Below are positions 11,344-22,929 of a stretch of DNA of 64,000 nucleotides, one piece after another (the first letter of the stretch is position 1; every line of letters starts with the position of its first letter). The DNA is from Toxonevra muliebris. Lineage: Eukaryota > Arthropoda > Insecta > Diptera > Pallopteridae. The stretch spans positions 55,565,408 through 55,629,407 of the forward strand of contig OY829329.1 in assembly GCA_963691655.1 (NCBI GenBank), in the 5' to 3' direction. Made by a program: the position numbers and the translations under genes. The notes beneath the pieces are model-generated. The model was not told the DNA's origin and searched no databases. It was given only the letters and a program-made list of their open reading frames with translations.

Positions 11344-12656
11344 CACCCAGAGAAATACTTACCTCGTTTGAAGAAAAACGGCTATCAAATTGAAGAAAAA
11401 TGGGAATGATTTTTTTCGCCATAAAAACGGTTTCCTTATTTAGATTAACAAAATTTCTTTGAATTTTAGAGAATTTCTTTGAAAGAAGGAAGTTTTCCAT
11501 AAATTAAAGAAATATGTCAATTTCTAGAAATTGCGTTTTTCAAATGAATAATATTTTATTTCAATATGAGAAATTATATATAATTTAGGTAAAATTTTTC
11601 TCAGTTTGAGGAATAATTTTACATAAATTGAAGTAAATTTACTACCTATTTAGAAAAAAAATCCTCAATTTATGGAATATTTTCTACAATGTTGTTTTAA
11701 TTAAAAGGCATAGAAATCATGTTTTCTTTACTTGTATTCATTTATTATTTTATTTTTAATAAGTATTGAGGTTTACATTCATACGTATTTTTACATACAC
11801 TACAGGCGTCATCGCCTTGAAATGATCAAAAGTTCCTTATGGCAATCACAAAATTATAAATTGAAGTTTATTGAAATTTATTTCTTTCGAATATATTTTG
11901 TTTTTTTTTTTACAATATATATAAAAATTTGTTCATAAATTATATCAACAGCCACAAATACAACCGCTTTGCTTGAAATAGAGACACCGACTAAAAACTT
12001 CAAATGAAAAGCAAAGCGTACGCGATTGTCTGCTAAGGCCAAAAGAGTAAAGCTAGTTTGTGTATACCAAAATTTTGTATGGAGAACATTTTTGGTATAT
12101 TTGTCTCTTTCTTACATTTTCTATGCACAAATAATATGTAAGTTTAATTCTAAATAAGGTAATTTGTCCCTTTATGGTATTTTGATACTCTTGTTTCGTA
12201 GCAAAATGGTGCTTGAATATTTATATGGTGATGCGACTAAATTTTGGAAGAGACAGGTTTATGGAAACGTCCATTGTTCCATGCACATTTGTGTTAACAA
12301 TAGACAAAGTAATTCGTAAAAGGTATTGAGATAAAAAAAATGATATACATATGTTGATGCCCATTTGCCACACTCATATTTTCTTGTATTTTAAATACTT
12401 TTTCATCTTATTTTCCTTTAATTTTAGTTTTAACAATTTCATTAAAATTTGGGATTTTATTGCAATTGGTGGGCAGCACCGCAACTAAATTTCCAAAAAT
12501 GAAGAAATAATTTACTTCAAATTGAACACCATGATTGCATGAAAAGAACACATTTTTCTTCATTTTGAGGAAAATTTACATAAACAAAAGAAATTTTCGT
12601 GGATTCAAATTGAGGAAACTTTTTCTTTGTTTTAGAGATGGGTATTTTTCTGGGTG
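11344..12656. mobile_element. Non-autonomous DNA transposon, CACCCAG termini
   Basis: The left end CACCCAGAGAAATAC and right end GTATTTTTCTGGGTG are inverted repeats, each flanked by TA (11342-11343 and 12657-12658), which suggests a TA target site. Subterminal regions share AATTGAAGAAAAATG-type motifs in inverse orientation. The interior is AT-rich with no transposase frame. A second copy of the left part starts at 29351, so this is a dispersed family. TA target sites suggest Tc1/mariner mobilisation, but the TIR is short. Confidence 0.75.
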
Positions 12657-12658
12657 TA

Positions 12659-14407
12659 GATATCCATAGTTATATTAAATCTAGAGGGATAAGATAAATG
12701 TTGGAGTAAAAGAATTTCCTTTCAGCTGTTGTGATCGCCCAACTCTCAATTTAATTACTAGTACTAGATTTGATAATCCAATTCAAAGTAAACATACTTT
12801 AATTATTACGTATTTTGGGTGTCCTTTGAAAGCTTCAAGTTAATTCAGAAAGATGTCAAAGAAGGGCTTCTTATAAAAACACGAGGGGAGTGGATTTGTT
12901 GGGCATTCAAAGGAGAAAAGAAAGGATTCTCTAAAAACGAAAAATACTTCAGTTAAGTTTGTCTTAACTGGGACGACTTAACCAATCGACTGAAATGAGA
13001 AAGCCACAGTAAACAAAGTTCAATTCACACTTACTGTTGTGCCAGATTATTCTGTAATTAATTTACTGTTTAGGTCACACAATTTTCTATAGTGTGCAGC
13101 CTCAGCTTTTGGTGTTGAATCAGGGCAGGGCAGTCGTTGATCGAAACATGTCTCAAGTCGTTCTGCGGAGAAAGCAACGACTGCCAATAGTCGTATTGTA
13201 TCATATCGTTTTTCCAGTTATTTTTTGTATAATTTAATCTTTTTTAAAAACCACAAATAATTTAAAATCTCTCTTAAATCTCGATACAAAAAAATTGACG
13301 CATTTTTACACACTGTAGCTGGTTTACACGTGTATATTTGATTTGGCATCGTTAGTGTTGCTGCTGTTGATGCTGCTGCTGCCACAAAAGGTTTCATTTC
13401 GTATTATCACTCAAAAGCCTCAATACTAACGTGTCCCAAATATCAACAACACAAACACACACCCAAACAGTCACAGAGAAAATATACTAAAAAAAAGCCA
13501 AATAAAAAAAAAGCTTGGCAAAAAAAACCGAAAAGAAAAGGAAAATATCCTTGAGAGCAGCAGCAACAGTAACAGCAGCAGAACCATTAGTTGCAAATGA
13601 GAAATGAAGATTGCTCGCTGGTTCACACAAAAAAAAAAAGGAAATACAAAAATAGATATAGAAGAAGATAGTTTTTTCTTGGATTTTTCATTTCGGGGAT
13701 GCTTTATTTTGTGCATATGTATGCACGTATGTATGATTGTAGGTGGATCTAAATGTGTGTATGTGTATCTGTGTGTGTGTGCGTTAGTAATGGTGTCTTG
13801 CTTTCGTTACGCTGAATTTAATTCATGTGAATATTAGAAACAGTAACAGCATCCAGCAATACTTGCGTATCCTAGATACAATTGTAACTGCTGCTATACA
13901 ATATTCCCCTATTGTTAGTTATTTATACAATAGAATACAACAACAACAATGACAACATAGAATGCCAACGACATTCAACGACAGCTTCACAGTCAGCTAC
14001 ATTTTTGCATAATTGTTTTATTAACAATTTCATGAGCCAAATCCTCCTCGCAACTGTTTCAGCTTCAGCTCTCATTTGTAGTTGTATTCTCTTCTTTTCA
14101 CACCCACTCTCTTCCTTCCTTCCTTCCTTCCACTCTTTTACTCCCTCTTTCCTAGCCTTTCACTCTCGTCTCCTATTCGAATTGTCGCTTGCAACAAAAA
14201 AAAATACAGAAAAAGATTAAACTAAATCAGTTTCGGCACACAAATATAAATACAAAAAAAAACAAACAAAATAAAACTAGAAAGTGTGGGAGGGGAGAGA
14301 GAAATAGGAGAGAATGGCTGATGCGGGGAAGTCAAGGAGTCGCATGAATAATAAAAAAAAAAAAACAAAAACGAATCGTCGTATATTCCCAAAAATTGTT
14401 GCAAAAT
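12659..14407. other. Non-coding stretch with simple repeats
   Basis: No gene is recognised. It holds CTG/CAG trinucleotide clusters near 13360-13385 and 13555-13582, TG-rich DNA near 13750-13790 and a CCTT run near 14113-14130. Open frames are poly-L/F/S products of these tracts. Confidence 0.5.
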
Positions 14408-14673
14408 TTAATTTGTAGACAGAATGAGGTCATCATCCGCCAATGATGCTGGCATTTGGTGTTGTTGCTGGTTGCTGGCTGCTGTCGCTGAGCTGAGCTG
14501 ATATTTTTCTGTTGCTAGTACTGCGTGCTGCTGTTGTTGTTGTTGTTGTTGTGTGTTGCTATTAACTCGAACCCTTGCCAACGTTGTCAGGACATCCACA
14601 TGTGTTTGTACAATGTGTAATTCTCTTTGTATGTGTGAGTGTAGTTGCTGCGACAAAAAGTTTTCGATAGCTG
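14408..14673 (-). CDS. Candidate terminal coding exon, glutamine-rich (uncertain)
   Basis: On the minus strand an open frame ending at 14408 reads AIENFLSQQLHSHIQRELHI, then a hydrophilic segment (VDVLTTLARVRVNSN), eight glutamines, and ends SLADDDLILSTN followed by a stop. The codon mix looks more like protein than the surrounding simple repeats. An acceptor-like polypyrimidine tract plus CGGCAG lies just upstream (AG at 14674-14675). The part of the open frame further upstream is a hydrophobic poly-V/L/F product of simple repeats and is not counted. There is no recognised domain. The opposite strand also has exon-like features, so at most one reading is right. Confidence 0.22.
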
Positions 14674-15031
14674 CTGCCGAAATGTATAAAAAAAAAACAG
14701 CAACAACAGAAAAACAGAAAAGAAAAGATTTTATTCTAGTGTTGGTAATAAAAATGTTAACAACTGTAAAAGACATAGCATCAGCAGCAGCAACAACAAC
14801 AACGACAACAACCAACCAAAACTGAAATGAAATAAAAAAGGAATACAAAGCAACAACAGTAAAGTAGAATGAAAATAAGAGATTGCTGCAACAGCAAAAA
14901 GCGTAAAGCGAGAAGGTAGCAGCAGGCAACAACAACAGCAAAAAAAGTTAAGGAAGAAGCAAGCAGAACTTTTCGGTTGCTTTTGTTGAATTTTTTTCTT
15001 ATTCTTCTTTTTTTTTACTTAAGCATTGAAA

Positions 15032-15114
15032 ATGAATTTTTTATCAACAACCAGCAATCGCCGTCGACGTCTTCAGCAGCGTCATCGTCATCATCATCAA
15101 ATTCAAGAACGCAT
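15032..15114 (+). CDS. Candidate first coding exon (uncertain)
   Basis: The ATG at 15032 opens 27 codons (MNFLSTTSNRRRRLQQRHRH, then HHQIQER) ending at AT|GTAAGT, a consensus donor, at 15115. The upstream 200 bp is A- and CAA/CAG-rich like fly 5' UTRs (GCAACAACAACAGC near 14925). The arginine/histidine-rich content also follows from CGT/CAT repeats, so chance is a real alternative. No downstream exon was found. Confidence 0.18.
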
Positions 15115-15337
15115 GTAAGTGAAGGAGTTTTATGTGTGTGCCTTTGTTGTTGTCGTCCGCCGGTCGGAAGAGTAAAGAGTAAAATAACAGCATAAGTAAA
15201 ATCGGGGCCAGAAGGTGACGTTATAGGGAAATTGGCTTTCTACCATGGAGCGGCAAAGCATATGAGCGAAGAGAGCAATTGAAGCACCACCACCAACAGC
15301 AACAGCAGCAGCAGAAGGCAATTGTCACTACTACTGT

Positions 15338-15367
15338 GCGTGTGTATGTGTGTGTGTGTGTGTGTGA
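15338..15367. repeat. (TG)n microsatellite
   Basis: A TG dinucleotide tract of about 30 bp with one interruption (GTATG near 15347). A TATG tetranucleotide tract follows at 15451-15470. Confidence 0.9.
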
Positions 15368-17170
15368 GGTGAAATTTTAACGCTTCTGTTGTTGGTTCTG
15401 CTGTTTGCGACGTATGTGTCCGTCTGTCTATTTGTCGGTGTTTTTATTTGTATGTATGTATGTATGTATGAGTATGTGTGTGCGTGCGATACGCTTGTCA
15501 AAAACTTTCAATTGCATATGCATATATCTTGATATTTAACCCTTTTTGTGCTTGTTTTTTTCTTCTTTTTTGTTATTTCTCGGTATGAAATTTAGATTTC
15601 GCTTATTTTTTACTAGCAGGGCAGATTGCTTTCTTTTATTGGGGAGGATTGGGGAACAAAGACGAGAAATGCCACCTAGTTCCAGTGATACAGTGGTCCA
15701 TTTGCAATATGTCTCAGTCAGCTAGGCTAAAGTAAGAACGAAATCCATTTAATTTTACTCCACTGAAGCATGAACTCTTTCTTTTTTAAGAGAAAGGTCC
15801 AATATGGAATGGTGGGCTTTGGATCTTGAACATTTTAATGCAATATTTCAAATTAAAGGTTCGAGCTTTCGACTCTGACTAAAGTTTCAACAATGATAAA
15901 TAATAATAATAAACCTCACGACGGGAAAGTATCGCAAAGGGACGTAAAGGAGTAGAAAAGGAGGGAGAGAAGAAAGAAGAAGAACAGAAAAAGGAAGACA
16001 AGGAAAGGAAAAGAAAAGGGCAAAGAATTGCAAAAAAGAGATAGATAAGTCGTGTAAAAAAAAGGAAGGTAAACATAAGGAGCAAGAAAAAGAAAGGCAA
16101 AGAAGAGAAAGTCGAGAAAAAACCATCCATGTCAAGGAAAGAGAGGTAAAGGTAAAGGTAAAGGAAAAGCATGAAAATACCACGGAATGCAAGCAAGAAA
16201 AGGAGAGACAAGAAAGAGTGAGGAAAGGAAGGTCATGAGAATATATCTAAAGAAAGGGACAGGATGGAAAGACATGAAGACGCAGAGATAGACAAGAAAT
16301 CGCAAGTTACTTTTCACTTATTAGTCAACTTAGTTACTCCCAACACTGATTAAACGGTAAAACTCTTCTCGTCCGTCAAAGATATTTTCTCCCAGCGCCT
16401 AAATGCGGTCCATTGTACCAATCAATGACATCATTGTAGCTAGTTCGGAGCTGGCTCTTTTTGTCAATCAAGAGCCGACCCTTTCTTTTGGTTTTATAGC
16501 TTGAAATCAAACTGCTTTTTTCGCATTTTTCGAAGTGTTTCGATTTTGATGCTAGTTTTGCAGACAAATTGCCTTCGATTGACGCAGGAAGAATAGCAAT
16601 CTGCAAGCTAGCTTAAGCTTGCACCTAATGGGTTAATATACATGTTTGGATGTGCTGCATATGTATATTAAATTGTTATGTTATGCTGTTATGCCTGTAT
16701 GTGTGTGTATGTGACCCTTTAAATGTTACATGAGTTCATTTATATTTCTTTGTAATTTTATAATATTACATTGTAAAATTATTATGTATGCTTATTTTGT
16801 TGTTTTTGTTTTTATTGTTCTTATTGTTGTTCATTCATTCATTTTATAAACATATACATACATACATACATACAGGGATATATGTTCAATTTAATGTAGG
16901 TTTGTATGTATGTACAATATATTATTCGATTCCTGTTTCAATTTATCATTTTTTGTCATTGACATTTATTTTACTATATTGTATATGTACATATTTTTAA
17001 GTTTTATTAACGTTTATACTATTGTTGTTATTGTGTTATTGTTGTTGCTGCTCCTGCTTCTGTTCCTGCCGTTGTTTTTGTTCTTGTATTATTGTTTTGT
17101 TGCCGTTATTGTTATTGTAAGTACGTACTTTTGCACTTACAATCCATTTGCTGCTGTATGTATGTATGTA

Positions 17171-17195
17171 TCTCTCTCTCTCTCTCTCTCTCTCT
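17171..17195. repeat. (TC)n microsatellite
   Basis: A pure TC dinucleotide tract of about 25 bp directly after a TATG tract. Confidence 0.9.
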
Positions 17196-17580
17196 GCATG
17201 AGTATCGAGTACCTAAGTACTTCATTTATTTATTCTGGTCATTCTTTATTCGAATTCAATTCAGAATTGGGATACGAAACTTTTCTCCGACTCTTGAATT
17301 TGATTTCTACTTCGACTTGCGTTGGTCCTTCTCTTCTGTTTTTTTTTTTTATTTTAAATTCACAAAATAAATGTAATTTATATCTATGTAGTTGTGCAGC
17401 TAACACAATAACAGAGAGAGGACAAACCACAGAGAGAGTACCGGTAACGGTAGTAGTAGTTGTTGATTTTATTTTTATTCTTCTCTTTTTGTTGTTGTTT
17501 GTGTTTTTGTGTGTGATTAATGATTTATTTATATTGGAATTATTGATTGATACAAAATTAGAATATCAAAGATATGCAAA

Positions 17581-17663
17581 CATCGTCATTTTTTTCCATT
17601 TTCTCTATTTTCCTCGTTCCTCATCGTCATTTTTTTCCATTTTCTCTATTTTCCTCGTTCCTC
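17581..17663. repeat. Exact 41-bp tandem duplication
   Basis: The segment starting CATCGTCATTTTTTTCC at 17581 is repeated at 17622 without a change through CTCGTTCCT. This is a recent two-copy tandem duplication in T/C-rich DNA. Confidence 0.9.
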
Positions 17664-18250
17664 CCATTAAAAAAAATGTTATTTTGTTATTTTTAAATTG
17701 AAAGTTTTTCTTTTCCTAGTAAGTGATAGAGAGAGAGAGAGAGAGCGCAGAGTTCACAAAGCTGAATACCCAAGTCTTTGCCTCCATTACTTAATGGTAC
17801 TTAAATTAATACTATTACTTGCTTTTTATAGTTTTTCTTTTATTTATTTTTTTAGTAGCACATATAACATAGTATTTTAGTATTTTGGGTAGTATAGCAT
17901 AAAAGTTCAACATTTTCTATTGACATTTAGTAGTTAATGTTATTCAGTGAACTGGAAACGAAGAAAAAATGTAAATGTTTAAATTTATTGAGCATAAAGA
18001 TCTTAGTGGACCACACACACACACAACCACTTTCATAGTGTTTCTGAGAGCATTAACTTAAAAATTTTGACCACGAGGCAAAATGAAGGGCATTTCATGT
18101 GGAAGTAAATAGTTGGGAATGAGCTTCTTTTTTATTAATTTAGTAGACTGAGCCATAGGCAGACAATGTGGTCTTTTTGTGTGACTGTCTATAGATCTAT
18201 AGATAGGCAGTTACAAATCAGTCGTCAGAATTAGAAGCCCTTCAAATCGT

Positions 18251-18330
18251 TAGTGCCTGGTTTTTACTATGACAAATTCCATCAAATTTGTCAACATATT
18301 GCCAATTTCATAAAGTGGAAACCAGGCAAT
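18251..18330. repeat. Compact double hairpin, about 80 bp
   Basis: The outer arms TGCCTGGTTTTTACTATGA (18254-18272) and TCATAAAGTGGAAACCAGGCA (18308-18328) pair imperfectly. Inside them TGACAAATT and AATTTGTCA form a second pair around a CCATCA loop. This could be a very short MITE or a structured RNA; no target duplication is obvious. Confidence 0.5.
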
Positions 18331-18891
18331 ATGTGATCATCGAGCGCTCCAATATTCTTTTGATACAAAACCTTTGCAGCTTGTAAATACATAGAGTGAG
18401 AAATCGTTTTGACCGTCAAAAGGAGTATTAAAGGAGGCCTCGATTGTTGTTTAGTTATGAGCAGTAAGATCTCTCTGTCTTTATCTCTTTCTCTGTCTCT
18501 CCCATAGCTTAATATTTTAATGCGATTATCATGACCATAGAAAACAAAAAAAAATTAAAGAATAAAAGGAAAAAATGGTCAGCTTGATGAGAAATTTACT
18601 GTTATTATTCGTTGTATTGTTGTTGCAAGAATTAAGACGACTTCTTAGTATTGTTTTTTTTTTCTCACATCCGGCAAGAAATCTTCCTTATTGTTTTTTA
18701 AAAAGAGAGACCATTTATTACTTACTGTCTGGCTCTTTTACAGAAATTACCATATAAGCGTGGCAACCTCCGATATCAATCTAATTTAATATCCAAACCT
18801 TTATATAATTTTTTCGATGTGGTTCACCTAAAGCATTTCCTTTATGTTTGATGTGCCATGCCAAAACACCATATACATGCTTATCTTAAAA
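18331..18891. other. Non-coding, nothing recognised
   Basis: About 560 bp with a TCTCTGTCT-rich patch near 18470-18505. No gene or element ends are seen. Confidence 0.5.
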
Positions 18892-19217
18892 TGCCATTAA
18901 CCAAGCCGAGAATCGCACTCGGGTCTTCAGAGACAAGAGTCTGGCACTCTGCCACTAGATCACAGTGGTGTTGGTTGGACCTACAGTTAAACGCCGATTC
19001 CGAACGGTTGTGTGGCAATTTTTTTATCAGCTCGGTGGTTTTGCCATTACCAACCAAGGTGTGCACTTGTACACTTTCTTATAATTTTCATTCACTTCAT
19101 ATCGATAGTAAATATAAGAAGTTTATGTAGATTAAAAACCAGACCAAGGCGGGAATCGAACCCGCAACCTTCTGGGTGAAAGTCTTGAGCACTATACACT
19201 GGACTATAGAGGTCGTC
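18892..19217 (-). mobile_element. Two-headed tRNA-derived SINE, copy 2
   Basis: Same composite as at 6164-6490, on the minus strand and better preserved. Head 1 (19217 down to about 19140) has CTATAGTCCAGTGTATAGTGC as A-box region, CTTTCACCCAGAAGG as anticodon arm and GCGGGTTCGATTCCCGC as the T arm with B box, closely matching tRNA-Glu(UUC). The linker carries GTACAAGTGCACACC and CGTTCGGAATCGGCGTTTAA. Head 2 (about 18970 to 18900) has GATCTAGTGGCAGAGTGCC and GAGTGCGATTCTCGG. It is not a functional tRNA: head 1 lacks an acceptor stem and is fused to the linker. Two copies with the same fusion show the composite was mobilised as a unit. Confidence 0.85.
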
Positions 19218-20889
19218 TATTTTTAAAGTATTCTATGTACATAAAATCGTATAATGTTTGCCGAAAAATAGTAATATTCATTACCTTATCTTCTTTTCTT
19301 TTATTCTTGCCTGCCAGCACAACTTTTCGGTCGCATTAATTAAACATTCGTATACGAATAAAAGTTTTACAATTTATAAATTTTTATATCAAGAAAATGC
19401 ACAAATGCATTGCAAAATGAAACCAAAATTAAAAAAAATTACCCATAAAGGTTTGTTCGATTTTAAAAGTAGCGGAAAGTAACGCCATCTGTATGTCAGA
19501 TTTCGCACAGATGGCGCTGCTGCTATTCCTCATTCATATTCGCAGTTGGATATTTATAATTGTATTGGAAGAGAAAGCCATGGGCGAATAATACTTCCAT
19601 ACTAAATCTTAGTACCGTTCTTCAAATTGTTCCTAGGACATTCCATAATGAATCTATACATTTATTAGTGAAACTATAATTTATTCCAGAAGATCCAGAA
19701 GTACTACAATGTTTTCACAAATGTGCTACAATTATATATCAATTTCAAGAGCTTGACGAGTAGGTTAAACAAAAATGATCAGATTTCAAATCGGTTTAGC
19801 CAATTCCAAAATATTAGCGTCGGAAGTTCTTTAAAATTTACTCATTGAACAAAGCATTGCATTCATCGTTGTAAAAATCATTGCTTAAGCGGGAGTAAAT
19901 AACAAATGAGAGAGAGAGAGAAGACATGAGTAACAGCATTTCTCAGAATTATCTGCATACACAATTAACAAAATAAAAACACCAACGAGTAGTTTCGTTC
20001 TCTTTTGATATTTGTTTTTCCATAAAGAGATTTCTTGAGCAAAAAAAATAGACCCAGTTACTGGGGCCTTGCCGATTAGTATTCAGATAATATGGGAGTT
20101 GCCACACACTATTTTCCAATCCCACTATTTTGCCTAAAGTATGGCATTGTCAATCGACGTCCTTGTGCCACACCTATTTGTAATTTTGAACTCTGACTAT
20201 GCCTTTCTTATGACTAGAGACATAATGCATCATTGTACAAATTTGTGTGTCAATCTGTGTTGTAGTTTCGGTGTTTTTTCGAGACATACACACATAATTT
20301 CATTTTTATATATACAGAGAAGAGAAGAGACTTTAGAAGCATTTCAAATCTGTACAGTTGAATGACGTCATACCTTACACTCTAGCTATGGTAGCCTGTG
20401 GATTTAATAGTACCCTCACCAATATGATTATTTTCTATTAAACTTAAGGATCATTTTAAACTGTCCTGTGTTTTTGCTATTGCAACATATTTTTCTCTGT
20501 AATATATCTAAAATAACACTGTTATTAAATCATAATCGCGCAATATTTGCACATAATATTTTATTAAATTTTTGTTTTTTTTTCTATTTTTTGTTTGTTT
20601 TTGTTTTGTGTTTTGTTTTATTTATTTTTCATTTGTTTTTTCTGTACATTTCTCACGCTAATTCCAATTGACAGCGAGATTCATCATATGCAAACAGCAA
20701 ACATATATGCCAAATACCCAACAGGAAGGGAAGCGATCCAAAAGCGCTTCTTTATCTACACTGGAGCAGAGCGCTTTTCTGTCTTTTGTGCTTTTCCATT
20801 TTTTTAATTGATTACCTATAAAATATATATTTATTATTTTTATTTATTATATTTACATACTTATATGAAAATATCATATTATTAATAAA
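19218..20889. other. Non-coding stretch
   Basis: No gene is recognised. It holds an inverted pair of AGATGGCG motifs at 19483-19516, an AG run at 19910-19922 and poly-T-rich sequence near 20570-20640. Open frames are short and low complexity. Confidence 0.5.
19483..19516. promoter_or_regulatory. Inverted pair of CTCF-like AGATGGCG motifs
   Basis: CGCCATCTGT (19483-19492) and ACAGATGGCG (19507-19516) form an exact 10-bp inverted repeat around a 14-bp loop. The right half continues as CAGATGGCGCTGC, close to the insect CTCF-type core AG(A/G)(T/G)GGCGC. Binding is inferred from the motif only. Confidence 0.3.
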
Positions 20890-21653
20890 TAGTGATGATT
20901 TGATACAAGTAAATACAAGTAAAAACTCGATACTTTTCATTCGATTCAAGTACTTTTTTTACTCGATGCTATAACATAACTATTTTACTTGGTATCGGAA
21001 AAAAAGGTCAGTATCGGATACTCGATACTTTTGGAAAATATTTATTTAAAAAACTGAAATATTGGTATACAATATATAAAATTGTGGATCATTTTACAAT
21101 ATTTTACGGCAATCAATAATATATTTCAAAATACATCTGCAGAATTATTCAAAATATTTCAGTCCATATTGCAATATTTCAATGTATGACAATATTGCAG
21201 TACAGTATTGAAGTTCTTGAAGATATTTCCGGCCATGCATGTAGAACATAATGTTTATTGAAACCTTTTCATTAAAATAAAATATTTTTAACAAGCTTTA
21301 ATCTGTTGATTAGTTTTCCTTCTATTATAAATTTTCTAGCGATTTGCTAAATTAAATTAACGTCATTTCTATATGATTCTCGTGTTTCCAGTGGAAATAT
21401 TTCAAAACAATGATTTATTGGCGAAAAACTCGTGTTGAGTAGTGTAAATTGTAGGCTCACAATGGGCCGTTCTGGCCTGAATGTTTTCCTTGACAAACAC
21501 TTAAAAAAATAGTAATTTGTCTCTTTAAACGAGTATTCGATACAAGTACATATTCGATACTTTTTTCCGATATTTTCGGTAGCATAGATACTTTTATTCG
21601 ATACAAGTAATGAGTAAAAGTATCGAAACTATGTGGGTATCGAATCAACACTA
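20890..21653. mobile_element. hAT-type non-autonomous element (MITE)
   Basis: The left end TAGTGATGATTTGATAC and right end GTATCGAATCAACACTA are inverted repeats. They are flanked by 8-bp direct repeats TTAATAAA (20882-20889) and TTAAAAAA (21654-21661), one mismatch, the target size of hAT elements. Both subterminal regions are crowded with (T)CGATACTTTT / ACTTGTATCGA motifs in both orientations, which may be transposase-binding repeats. No transposase frame is present in the 764 bp. Confidence 0.82.
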
Positions 21654-22035
21654 TTAAAAAAATCAAAAATTATGATTCACCCAACATTGGTGTTTGTTGA
21701 ACCACGAAAATGTGTCAATAACAAATCAACTTATATTTACTTTCATATTAACCATATGAGAATTACAAAGTGCTAGAATCATTCACTATTTTTTACTATT
21801 CGTTTGAGTACTTCGCCTAGCTTAATGCAAGCGCTTCCTATTTTTCTACTTATTGGCTTCTACGAAAGCACAAAGTTAGTGCTCCAAAAAAGCTCTTTTA
21901 GGCAGTGCTCCAAATTTTCCCGTTCGGTATACATATGTATGTTAGGGTATAGCATTTTTCGAAAAAAAACATTGCCTATGGCCACAACCTTTGCAGAATG
22001 ATCCCGTGATTACGAATTAACTAAAGAAACGCTTT
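21654..22035. other. Non-coding, nothing recognised
   Basis: About 380 bp between two non-autonomous elements; no gene seen. Confidence 0.5.
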
Positions 22036-22444
22036 TAAATGACGGTAACTACTGCCAGTATGACAAAAACGACTTTTTGGTGGCAAGTATGAATGAAATT
22101 AGATTTGCATGTAATTTTCAAATCTATTGCGACAACGATTGAAGTGGGAATGCCACTATCAGCTACAAAAGTAATGTTAGCAAAATTCAAAAACTTCACA
22201 ATAAGTACAGAAAGGCAATCTTATTTTGTTAATATCAGCGAAATTTTAGATTCAAAAATTTTCAACCATTTCACCAATTTGGATCAAATATGCCTGAAAA
22301 TTTACTGAATTTTATTTACTAGTTTCAATTTTTAGAGGGTACTTTTTATGTTTTCCCTAACAAATATTAGAAAATCGACGATTTATTCATAATTGCCTTC
22401 CAAAAACTTTTTTTTGTCAATGTGGCAGTGGTTACCGTCATTTA
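22036..22444. mobile_element. Small inverted-repeat element (MITE-like)
   Basis: The left arm TAAATGACGGTAACTACTGCC and right arm (reverse complement TAAATGACGGTAACCACTGCC) match closely. The match continues imperfectly through TGACAAAAA and GTTTTTGG for about 55 bp. The length is about 410 bp with no coding capacity. Flanks are AT-rich, so the target duplication is ambiguous (TA, or TTTA/TTATA). Superfamily unassigned. Confidence 0.65.
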
Positions 22445-22929
22445 TAAACCGTTCCTTTGGTCACCCACCACGTGGTCACGGAGTCATTCTGCAAAGGTTA
22501 TAGCCATAGCCAATGCTCTTTTATAATTTATTCATATTTTTGCTACACCCTAATGTACGTATATATGTATAGAAATAAATATGTACATAGGTATTTATGC
22601 ATGTACGATTTATATGGTAGTCGAGTACATCGACAACATGTGTCGGAACAATAATAACAAAAAATAATAATAACAGATTTATGTATTCAACTGTCAATAA
22701 TATTATGAGTATTGCTGCTGTGCGGCTGCTGCTTGCCACTGCCACTCGCTGCGCAGTGCTTCCCATCATATTGAAAGATAGAAGATTGTAAAAAACGATA
22801 AAAAATAAAACATATACATTCATACGTACACATATTTATAAAACCAAACCAAATTCAACAGATGCAATTCCATGAATTTGAAATGAGTAATTAAATTAGT
22901 ACTAAGTATTAACTTAGCTTACCGTCACT

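Larger units (their letters stand above)
15368..18250. other. Non-coding stretch with many simple repeats
   Basis: Purine-rich (A/G) DNA covers about 15950-16230; its minus-strand open frames are F/S/L-rich shadows. CATA repeats occur at 16852-16874, TATG near 17157-17170, TC at 17171-17195 and an AG run at 17729-17745. A 263-codon frame at 16910-17701 is low-complexity L/F/V/I/S and spans these tracts, so it is not counted as a gene. A 76-codon minus-strand frame at 16376-16606 has ordinary composition but no recognisable motif. Confidence 0.5.

Noticed and set aside
15879..16317. Overlapping minus-strand F/L/S-rich frames
   Set aside because: Shadow of an AG-rich purine tract on the + strand; three overlapping frames look equally 'good', as expected for simple sequence.
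16910..17701. 263-codon open frame on + strand
   Set aside because: Composed of L/F/V/I/S runs from TTG, TTC and TC microsatellites, with no domain, no splice context and no codon bias; a repeat product.
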